Source: Victivallales bacterium (GTDB taxonomy: Bacteria > Verrucomicrobiota > Lentisphaeria > Oligosphaerales > Oligosphaeraceae). From it: a DNA stretch of 64,000 nucleotides. Below, in pieces: positions 53,346 to 60,538 of the stretch; the first letter of the stretch is position 1, and the number at the start of each line of letters is the position of its first letter. Where the stretch lies: the NCBI GenBank assembly GCA_017535315.1, contig JAFXUD010000002.1:1-64000 (forward strand), in the 5' to 3' direction. The translations under genes were made by a program, and so were the position numbers. The notes under the pieces were generated by a model, which saw nothing but the letters and a program-made list of their open reading frames with translations, made no database searches and was not told the origin of the DNA.

Positions 53346-53352
53346 CTGAAAA

Positions 53353-55554
53353 ATGGAGATAGCGGAAGTATTATTTGACCTATCGCTTGACAGGGGATTT
53401 GACTATTTTGTCCCGCCGTTGCTGTCGGGACAGGTACGTCCTGGGATGCGTGTCCGTGTTTCCTTGAACAAAAGCGAGCGAGTGGGGTATGTGGTGCGCA
53501 TGAAGGGTGAATCCCCGTTCAAGAGCATCAAGCCAATCATCGCCGTTGAGAACGAGCGCGAACAGATACCTGCACCTCTGATTGAGCTGGGCAACTGGAT
53601 TGCTGACTATTACTGTTGCCCGCGTGAACACACCCTGCGCATTCTGCTGCCATCGGTTGTCCGTAGCGGAGAAATGGCACACAAGCAGGTGCTGCATCTT
53701 ACGCTGGGGAAGAAATCGCTGGAAGATCCGCATTGCGTGGGACTAACCCCACGACAAAAAGAGGTCATCCAGTTTTTACGCCAGACGGGAGCCCTCCCAC
53801 AGCGGGAACTCATTGAGCAGACAGGCGTGACGGCCTCCGTCATTGATAAGTTGGTGGAAAAGGAGTGGGTCATCAAGGAAAGCCGTGTCATCGAGCGGGA
53901 CCCATTCCTGGATGACATTATCCTGCCTGACACTCCTAAAAAACTGACAGAACAACAGGCAAACGCCCTGGCGGAAATAGTCGCCTCCATTGAGGCAAAG
54001 GATGCCCAGGTGATTCTGCTTCACGGCGTGACGGCCAGCGGCAAGACAGAGGTTTACCTTCAGGCGATAGCACGTTGCCTTGAACTGGGATTGGAGGCAA
54101 TTGTCCTCGTGCCCGAAATCTCGTTGACACCGCAGACGTGTGACCGTTTCAGGCAGCGTTTTGGCAATCTGGTCAGCGTGCTTCATTCGGGGCTTTCCAA
54201 TGGCGAGCGATTCGATGAATGGACGCGTATCAACGAAGGACGCTCGCGAATCGCCGTCGGTGCCCGTTCTGCCCTTTTTGCCCCCTTCCGCCATCTGGGG
54301 CTGATCGTGGTTGATGAAGAGCATGAAAACACCTACAAGCAGGATGAATCGCCCCGCTACAATGCGCGGGATATCGCCGTGGTGCGTGGCAAAATAGAGA
54401 AGGCGACAGTCCTTCTGGGCTCGGCGACACCCTCCCTTGAATCCTACTACAACTGCGAACGGGGGCGATACAAGCTGGTGGAGATGACGCAGCGTATTGA
54501 CAATAGCCGCCTGCCCACCATTGAACTAGTGGATATGGCGCAGGAATCGACCAAGACGGGTCAGGCGCAGCTCTTCTCTACCCGTCTGACCGAGAAGATA
54601 ATGGACCGTCTCTACAAGGGCGAGCAGGTGATTCTTTTTCTGAATAGGCGTGGCTATGCGACGCAGATGATCTGCCCGCAGTGCGGCTATGTTTCCATGT
54701 GCAGCAACTGCAGTGTGGCGCACACTTACCACCGCAACGCGCAGCTGCTGGTTTGCCATCTCTGCGGCGAGCAAAAGAGCGCGCCGACCGTCTGCCCGCA
54801 ATGTGGCAGCGATGCCATCAAATACACGGGCATCGGCACGGAGAAAATTGAGGCGCTGACGATGAAGGCGTTTCCGATGGCGAAGGTGGCGCGGATGGAT
54901 TCCGATACAATGACCACCAAGGACTCCTACCGCCGCGTGCTGGATTCCTTTCGTGCGGGACGCATCAACATTCTTATTGGCACGCAGATGATTGCCAAAG
55001 GGCTAGATTTCCCGAATGTTACACTGGTGGGTGTGCTTCAAGCGGACAGCGGCCTCCACATACCTGATTTCCGCAGCGGTGAGCGCACCTTCCAGCTCAT
55101 CACACAGGTGGCGGGGCGCGCAGGGCGCGGAGACATAGACGGACTGGTCATCGTGCAGACCTATACACCACAGCACTTTGTGCTGCAGTATGCCATGCGG
55201 CAGGACTACAAGGCTTTCTACAAGGAGGAGATTGCCAGCCGCAAGGAGCTGGATTTCCCGCCTGTCTCCCACATGGTAATGATTCACTTTCGCAGTACGG
55301 ACGAGGCGGCGGCACAGGCGGCCTCCGAGGAGTTTGCGGTGAAAATCACACCGCTGCTGGAAAAGCAGGTGCAGGTCATCGGCCCGATGCCTGCACCGCT
55401 TTCGCGCGTCAAGACCTTCTACCGCTACCAGCTGTTGCTGCGCGGCGGAAACATCCGCATGCTGACACGGCAGGTGCGCTCGCTCATCGTCGGCGTCGCA
55501 CCGCCGAAAAACGTGGAAATCTACGCCGATGTTGACCCTCGGATGTTGTCGTGA
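53353..55554 (+). CDS. priA: Primosomal helicase PriA
   Basis: A 733-residue PriA (replication-restart helicase). The N-terminal DNA-binding domain is followed by Walker A GVTASGKTEV (about residues 225-234), DEEH (321-324) with TYKQDESPRYNARD, the zinc-binding cysteine cluster CPQCGYVSMCSNC...CHLCG...CPQCG in the insert, then helicase motifs to VAGRAGRGD. It reloads the replicative helicase at stalled forks. The start has no Shine-Dalgarno sequence, since it follows a repeat array directly. Confidence 0.96.
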   Translation: MEIAEVLFDLSLDRGFDYFVPPLLSGQVRPGMRVRVSLNKSERVGYVVRMKGESPFKSIKPIIAVENEREQIPAPLIELGNWIADYYCCPREHTLRILLPSVVRSGEMAHKQVLHLTLGKKSLEDPHCVGLTPRQKEVIQFLRQTGALPQRELIEQTGVTASVIDKLVEKEWVIKESRVIERDPFLDDIILPDTPKKLTEQQANALAEIVASIEAKDAQVILLHGVTASGKTEVYLQAIARCLELGLEAIVLVPEISLTPQTCDRFRQRFGNLVSVLHSGLSNGERFDEWTRINEGRSRIAVGARSALFAPFRHLGLIVVDEEHENTYKQDESPRYNARDIAVVRGKIEKATVLLGSATPSLESYYNCERGRYKLVEMTQRIDNSRLPTIELVDMAQESTKTGQAQLFSTRLTEKIMDRLYKGEQVILFLNRRGYATQMICPQCGYVSMCSNCSVAHTYHRNAQLLVCHLCGEQKSAPTVCPQCGSDAIKYTGIGTEKIEALTMKAFPMAKVARMDSDTMTTKDSYRRVLDSFRAGRINILIGTQMIAKGLDFPNVTLVGVLQADSGLHIPDFRSGERTFQLITQVAGRAGRGDIDGLVIVQTYTPQHFVLQYAMRQDYKAFYKEEIASRKELDFPPVSHMVMIHFRSTDEAAAQAASEEFAVKITPLLEKQVQVIGPMPAPLSRVKTFYRYQLLLRGGNIRMLTRQVRSLIVGVAPPKNVEIYADVDPRMLS

Positions 55555-55594
55555 AAAAACATTTTAACCCTAATACTTTTCAAGGAACAGGACA

Positions 55595-57622
55595 ATGCAC
55601 ACATTTACAGGGAAATGGATTACGACTCCAGAGCTGGCGGCACTGCCAGTTTACGATGTTTATCAGCGGGACATCTACCATCGGACTGCGAGCAATCCCG
55701 TCATGCCGAATCCATACGTCTCCGTGAACAACCGCCATGTTCTGTTCCGCAGAAAGTTCACGATGGATGCGGTAGTGCCGACCCGCATATTCATCACGGC
55801 GGACGATTACTACAAGCTATACATCAATGGGCGGTTTGTGGGGCAGGGACCTGCACCGTGCCATCAAATACGCTATTACTTCAACGAGATGGACATCACC
55901 CCTTACTTGGTTGTGGGGGAGAACACCATTGCCGTCCACACCTATTACCAAGGGCTCATCAACCGCGTCTGGTGCTCGGGGAACAACCGCCATGGCCTTC
56001 TCTTCGACGTGGTGGTCGATGGGAAAACAATAGTTGCTTCTGACGAATCGGTGCTTCAGAACCTCCATTCGGGCTTCACTGCGTGCGGGAAGACTGGCTA
56101 TGCCACACAGTTCATGGAACGGTACGATGCCAATGCGCCAGAGGTGGGCTTTGAACAGCCTGAGTTCGACGATTCAAAGTGGCAGCACGCCGTTCTGAAC
56201 CCGAAGGACGACTATACGCTCTGCGCGCAGCCCTCCAAGCAATTGGTTTTCGAGGAGGTCAAGCCCGCAAAGCTGAAACGCACGCGCACGGGCTATCTCA
56301 TCGACTTCGGGGAGATTTTCGTCGGCTACCTCAGTTTTGTGGCGCGCGGTCCGAAATACAGCGACATCACGCTGAAATTTGCACAGGAACTAAACGCGGA
56401 TGGCTCTGTGCGCGAGCAGTTGCGCTGCAACTGCCTCTATGTGGAGCATTTCGTGCTGTCGGGCAAGCTGGACACCTTGAACGAGTTCGACTACAAGTCG
56501 TTCCGCTATGTGGAACTTATTCTGCCGATGGGGGCTGCCATTGACGAATCAAGCGTAAAGTTCATCGTACGCCACTACCCCTTCGAGCTGAAAGCCACCT
56601 GTAAGTACGACGATGCGGCGCATCTGGCTGTGTGGAAACTCTGCGTTGATTCGATACGCTATGGTGCGCAGGAGACGATAATGGACTGTATGGAGCGCGA
56701 AAAGGGCTATTACCTGGGCGACGGCTGCTATACCATCCTCACGCACTGCCTCCTCACGCAGGACTTCACGCTTATGGAGAAGTTCTTCGACGACTTTCTC
56801 GACACCAGCTTCCTCGACCGCGGCCTGCTTGGCGACGGTTGCTGCTCGTTTATGCAGAGAATTGCCGAGTATCCTCTGATGATGATTGAGGCGGTGCTTC
56901 CCTATCTTACCATCACGGGCAACACGCGCTTCATCGCGGAGCGCTATGACAAGTTCAAGGACGTTCTGGACTTTTACCGCGAGAACTATGCGGAGGAAGA
57001 CGGCCTGCTCAACAACCTCGACAGGTGGTGCGTAGTGGAGTGGCCTGCCAACTACCGCGACGGCTACGAAATCGAGCCAGAGGGGAAGAAGCATATCATC
57101 AAGAGCAACGTCATCAACACCTTCTATATCGGGGCTGTGAAGGCGATGAACAAGATAGCGCAGTTGGTTGTTCGCAAACCATACGCAGATGTGGCACCGC
57201 TGGAGGCAGCCTTCGTCCGTACCTTCTACCTGCCCGAGAAGCATCTCTTCCGCGACAATGTTGCCAGCGAGCACATCAGCATGCCTGGCAACGTCTTTGC
57301 GGCCTTCCACGGACTTGCACCTGACGCAGGCTTCCACGGGGAGTTTCTAAAGATGGTGCGTGCGAAGTGCATGAAGGACATCCTGCTCTTCCAGACCTTC
57401 CCTCTGCTGACCTATCTGCTGCGCAAGGGCGAAGATGAGCTCGTCAAGGAGCTATTGGTTGACAAGGAGGCCTGGCTCAAGACCATCGAGGAGGGTGGTA
57501 CGCGCACCTTCGAGGGATGGCGCAAGGACGGCAAGTGGAACACTTCGCTCTTCCATCTCACTATGGTCCAGGGCGCCTGCTTCCTCACCGAATGGCCAAT
57601 CAGAGAGTCCTTCGACTTTTAG
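55595..57622 (+). CDS. GH78-like alpha-L-rhamnosidase family protein
   Basis: A 675-residue protein with the layout of bacterial alpha-L-rhamnosidases: an N-terminal beta-sandwich (about 20-150; YYKLYINGRFVGQGPAP, NTIAVHTYYQG), a second sandwich (about 230-330), then an (alpha/alpha)6 barrel from about 350. The barrel segment DCMEREKGYYLGDG takes the place of the DCPQRDER motif of GH78, with the acidic residues largely kept, but the remaining active-site signatures are diverged. No signal peptide is seen, so it is likely cytoplasmic and acts on imported oligosaccharides. AAGGAA lies before the ATG. Substrate uncertain. Confidence 0.72.
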   Translation: MHTFTGKWITTPELAALPVYDVYQRDIYHRTASNPVMPNPYVSVNNRHVLFRRKFTMDAVVPTRIFITADDYYKLYINGRFVGQGPAPCHQIRYYFNEMDITPYLVVGENTIAVHTYYQGLINRVWCSGNNRHGLLFDVVVDGKTIVASDESVLQNLHSGFTACGKTGYATQFMERYDANAPEVGFEQPEFDDSKWQHAVLNPKDDYTLCAQPSKQLVFEEVKPAKLKRTRTGYLIDFGEIFVGYLSFVARGPKYSDITLKFAQELNADGSVREQLRCNCLYVEHFVLSGKLDTLNEFDYKSFRYVELILPMGAAIDESSVKFIVRHYPFELKATCKYDDAAHLAVWKLCVDSIRYGAQETIMDCMEREKGYYLGDGCYTILTHCLLTQDFTLMEKFFDDFLDTSFLDRGLLGDGCCSFMQRIAEYPLMMIEAVLPYLTITGNTRFIAERYDKFKDVLDFYRENYAEEDGLLNNLDRWCVVEWPANYRDGYEIEPEGKKHIIKSNVINTFYIGAVKAMNKIAQLVVRKPYADVAPLEAAFVRTFYLPEKHLFRDNVASEHISMPGNVFAAFHGLAPDAGFHGEFLKMVRAKCMKDILLFQTFPLLTYLLRKGEDELVKELLVDKEAWLKTIEEGGTRTFEGWRKDGKWNTSLFHLTMVQGACFLTEWPIRESFDF

Positions 57623-57626
57623 ATAA

Positions 57627-57734
57627 AAGGTAATTTCAAAACTATCTTTGAAATGCGCGTCGATATGAACACATTGGCGTTGGCAATGACGCCCATTTCT
57701 TAGCGCGTTTCGCGTTTGTTTTTGATATTACCTC
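57627..57734. mobile_element. MITE copy E (108 bp, internally deleted)
   Basis: Starts (A)AGGTAATTTCAAAACTA, keeps the inner TGAACACATTGGCGTTGGCAA, lacks about 45 bases of the middle, and ends TTTGATATTACCTC. It has no clear target duplication, so it is probably an older copy. It lies between the GH78-like gene and the promoter at 57737. Confidence 0.85.
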
Positions 57735-57736
57735 TA

Positions 57737-57766
57737 TTGGAAAAATTCCGTTATATGATGTATATT
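57737..57766 (+). promoter_or_regulatory. Probable promoter of the ASKHA/dehydratase gene
   Basis: TTGGAA at 57737-57742, an 18-base spacer and TATATT at 57761-57766, beginning two bases after MITE copy E. The -10 hexamer is the same as in the tuf and rpsL promoters. Confidence 0.55.
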
Positions 57767-57852
57767 ATATATTCGCTTAATTGAGGCAATTATAAAAAGT
57801 CATTGCTGTTTTGTATTTGCCTCTTGAGGTATATATTTATATTCAGTTGCCT

Positions 57853-59988
57853 ATGAACAACTCAAATCAATATTTTCTAGGAATAGACATTGGCTCCACG
57901 ACCTTCAAGGCTGTGGTGATGACCGATGCGGGCGAGGTGCTGCATACAGTGTATCAGCGTACGAAGCCTGTCGAGACGGGACGTGTCGCCTGCACGGGAA
58001 AATGCACTGCCTGTGGCAGATGCAATATGGGGGCTGTCAAGAAGACGGTCAATGATTTCTTGAAGGATTGCAACCTCTCGAAGGACGACATTGCCTGCAC
58101 GGTGGTCACGGGAAGCCAGATTGTGGAGGAGACCAAGCGCTTTATTGACTACGATTTTCAGGTCAGTGAGGTCTCCGCGCATGTGGCTGGTGCCAAGCGC
58201 TACTACCCAGATGTGAACGCCATTATCGACTGTGGCGGCCAGGACAGCAAATGCATGATCTTCAATGAGAAGATGGGAATGTGGCTCTCCATGATGTCTG
58301 GTGTCTGCGCCGCTGGCACGGGCAGCTACCTGGACAGCGTTGCCGCAAAGCTGGGTGTTCCCGTGGAGGAGATATCCGACCGCGTGAACTATGCATCTGA
58401 ACAGGAATTCAGCTCTGTTTGTGCGGTTCTTTCAGCCACATCCATCAACAAGTTCAAGAACCGCATCCCGATAGGCGACCTGCTGGCGGGGGCGTGCCGT
58501 GCACAAGCGCGGACGATTCTGAATGGCGTGGGCCAATTGCTTCTGCATCAGCCTGGGAGAAAAATCCTGTTCCAGGGTGGCGTGGCCTCCAACAAGGCGG
58601 TAGCGCATTATCTGCAGGAGATTACAGGCAGCGAAATCATCATACCAGAGTATCATCAGGTGATGGGGGCTCTGGGTGCCGCCTGCCTGGCGCGCGAGTT
58701 CATGCAGTTGAAGGGCAAGCTGGACATGGGCAAGTATCAATATGAGCCGACGCCACAGAAGTCCGTGCAGATGCGCGTAAAGAGCACGAAGCATGAGTTT
58801 CTTTCACGGGACCGCAGCAAACCTACCGTATGGCGCAACCTCTTTTACCCGACTGAGATACTCAATGCCTTTGGAGCCAAGATTCGGACGCTGGAGACTT
58901 GCGCGGCCCTGATAGGGCGCAATGTCAAGAAGGTCAAGCACGCATTGGATGTGGCGGCGCGCAAGGGGTTTGACCAGCAGACCTGCTCGTTCCTGCGCAT
59001 TCTTGAGGGCATCAAGATGGAGAAGCCTTCTTTCGCTGTTTCGACTACGCAACCCTGTCAGCAGGGCGAGAGGATTTTTGCGGATTTGGCGCAGGACTAT
59101 GGCTTCGAGGAGAACTTCTACTCTCTCCAGACCCCCATCAGTGCCAACAGTTCAAACGCCGTGGAGCATATTGCGGCGGGGCTTGAGGAATCCATTGAGA
59201 GAATGGAGGGGGCTTTTGGGTATAAGCTGGACAAGGGCAGGCTGGAGGAGGCCATCGAGCTTTCCAACCAGGCTGCCGACTATTCGCGCAAATGCAACGA
59301 GATGCGCTGGACCTCGCCACCCCTTATCAAGGGGGCCGAGGCCGTCTATAACGCGGTTGTTTTCAACAATGGGTGGGGCACAAAGGAGCTGGTTAGTATC
59401 CAGAAGGCCTACTACGAGGAGTTGCTCATGAAGAAGGAATGGGCAGAAAAGCGGTATTCCATCGATGACACCCATCGTCTGCTCTGGCTTCATCTCCCGC
59501 CATTCTATAGTTCCTACTACCTCAATTTCATTGAGACGACTTGCAATGCGCCGATTGTCTTCGAGGAGACCAATTATGTCGGCTGGGAGCCGATGAATCC
59601 GCTGGAGCCGCTTCGTTCTCTTGCAAAGCGTCTTCTTTCTTCAGGATTCTTGGATCCAAAGCTGCGTGTCGAGTATATCCGCAAGGTTGCAGCCAAGGCA
59701 AAACTCACGGGATGCGTGCTTTATACGCATGGCTTTGGGCGTTGCAGCCTGGCGGATCGTCCATTTACCAAGCAGTTGCGTGAAGCCTTGGAGAAGATAG
59801 GGCTACCTCTGCTAGTGCTGGAGGGTGACTGCATGGACGCCTCCATTGACCCCTGTTCGACTGTGACAAAGATAACCTCCTTTGTGGAAGCCCTCAATTT
59901 GAAGAAGTATGGAAATCTCTTCGGGCGGATCATTGGGAGTTGTAAGGATGCCATCCTTCAGAGCGGACCGCAGACTGCAATCGGGTAG
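57853..59988 (+). CDS. Fused ASKHA ATPase activator and HgdB/DCCP-like protein
   Basis: A 711-residue two-part protein. Residues 1-290 form a BadF/BcrA/HgdC-type ATPase: GIDIGSTTFKAV, DCGGQDSKC, SGVCAAGTGSYLDS (cysteine for the bridging [4Fe-4S] cluster), plus an unusual Cys-rich loop CTGKCTACGRC at about 52-62. From about 330 follows a 2-hydroxyacyl-CoA-dehydratase D-component-like region ending GCVLYTHGFGRCSLADRP and LEGDCMDASIDPC. Normally activator and dehydratase, or double-cubane protein and its reductase, are separate genes; a fusion suits ATP-driven low-potential electron transfer. The true reaction is unknown. ATG 57853 chosen over 57811; no clear ribosome-binding site. Confidence 0.83.
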   Translation: MNNSNQYFLGIDIGSTTFKAVVMTDAGEVLHTVYQRTKPVETGRVACTGKCTACGRCNMGAVKKTVNDFLKDCNLSKDDIACTVVTGSQIVEETKRFIDYDFQVSEVSAHVAGAKRYYPDVNAIIDCGGQDSKCMIFNEKMGMWLSMMSGVCAAGTGSYLDSVAAKLGVPVEEISDRVNYASEQEFSSVCAVLSATSINKFKNRIPIGDLLAGACRAQARTILNGVGQLLLHQPGRKILFQGGVASNKAVAHYLQEITGSEIIIPEYHQVMGALGAACLAREFMQLKGKLDMGKYQYEPTPQKSVQMRVKSTKHEFLSRDRSKPTVWRNLFYPTEILNAFGAKIRTLETCAALIGRNVKKVKHALDVAARKGFDQQTCSFLRILEGIKMEKPSFAVSTTQPCQQGERIFADLAQDYGFEENFYSLQTPISANSSNAVEHIAAGLEESIERMEGAFGYKLDKGRLEEAIELSNQAADYSRKCNEMRWTSPPLIKGAEAVYNAVVFNNGWGTKELVSIQKAYYEELLMKKEWAEKRYSIDDTHRLLWLHLPPFYSSYYLNFIETTCNAPIVFEETNYVGWEPMNPLEPLRSLAKRLLSSGFLDPKLRVEYIRKVAAKAKLTGCVLYTHGFGRCSLADRPFTKQLREALEKIGLPLLVLEGDCMDASIDPCSTVTKITSFVEALNLKKYGNLFGRIIGSCKDAILQSGPQTAIG

Positions 59989-60034
59989 GCCAATGTAGTT
60001 CCTTGCGAGATTCCCTGCAACTACGGGAATTGAG

Positions 60035-60113
60035 GATATGACCGACGGGAGGCTTACGCCCCCCGAACCCCCTGATATGACCGACGGGGGCTGTGTACCC
60101 CGAACTCCCCGAT
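60035..60113. repeat. Two tandem GC-rich repeats (39-bp period)
   Basis: GATATGACCGACGGG...CCCCGAAC... occurs at 60035-60072 and 60074-60113. Each copy has a small G/C stem and resembles the repeat at 49187. It lies after the ASKHA/dehydratase gene, with no open frame of note. Confidence 0.85.
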
Positions 60114-60254
60114 GTAATAGAGGAGGCTGGTGCTTCCGATGATTGTTGTTTTTTGCTGGTTTCGACTGGAAAAACGCCAATTTGACAGTATATTATACAA
60201 TTACTTTACGTTTTTTTCATAACAACCATATATATCCATTCTCAAGGAGTTACA

Positions 60255-60350
60255 ATGAGTCAGCAACACATGAAGGCGCGCAAGCGTGCCCGTCGCAAAC
60301 AGTACATTCAACGTTTGAAAGCCCGTATCAATGAAGCTAAAAAGAAATAA
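60255..60350 (+). CDS. 31-residue highly basic protein
   Basis: A short frame, ATG 60255 to TAA 60348-60350, giving 31 residues of which about half are Lys/Arg: MSQQHMKARKRARRKQYIQR then LKARINEAKKK. AAGGAG at 60244-60249 with a five-base spacer is one of the best ribosome-binding sites in the window, and a TATATTATAC promoter-like box lies at 60187-60196. It could be a small ribosome-associated protein. It is not the known Chlamydia/Verrucomicrobia small basic protein by sequence memory. No function assigned. Confidence 0.7.
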   Translation: MSQQHMKARKRARRKQYIQRLKARINEAKKK

Positions 60351-60375
60351 TAGCTTATTCTAAGGGTTTATGATT

Positions 60376-60423
60376 GCGCTCCCGTGTCTTGAAACGCAAG
60401 ATTCGGGGGCGTGTGTATTTTTG
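60376..60423 (+). terminator. Probable terminator of the small basic gene
   Basis: GCGCTCCCGTGTCTTG and CAAGATTCGGGGGCG form an imperfect stem (G-T pairs, two mismatches) around AAACG, followed by TGTGTATTTTTG. It separates the small gene from ppdK. Confidence 0.6.
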
Positions 60424-60538
60424 TTACAGTAGTTTTAGAGGTGTTTTTGGGTGTAATGGTTCGGTCTCGGCGAATATCTTCGCACGATGTTAATCGAGAC
60501 CGTGGCATTGCACCAGCACCGCTTGTCAACGATAAACC

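Noticed and set aside
57811-57852. Upstream ATG at 57811 for the ASKHA/dehydratase gene
   Set aside because: It adds an AT-rich 14-residue stretch before the normal family start and has no ribosome-binding site.
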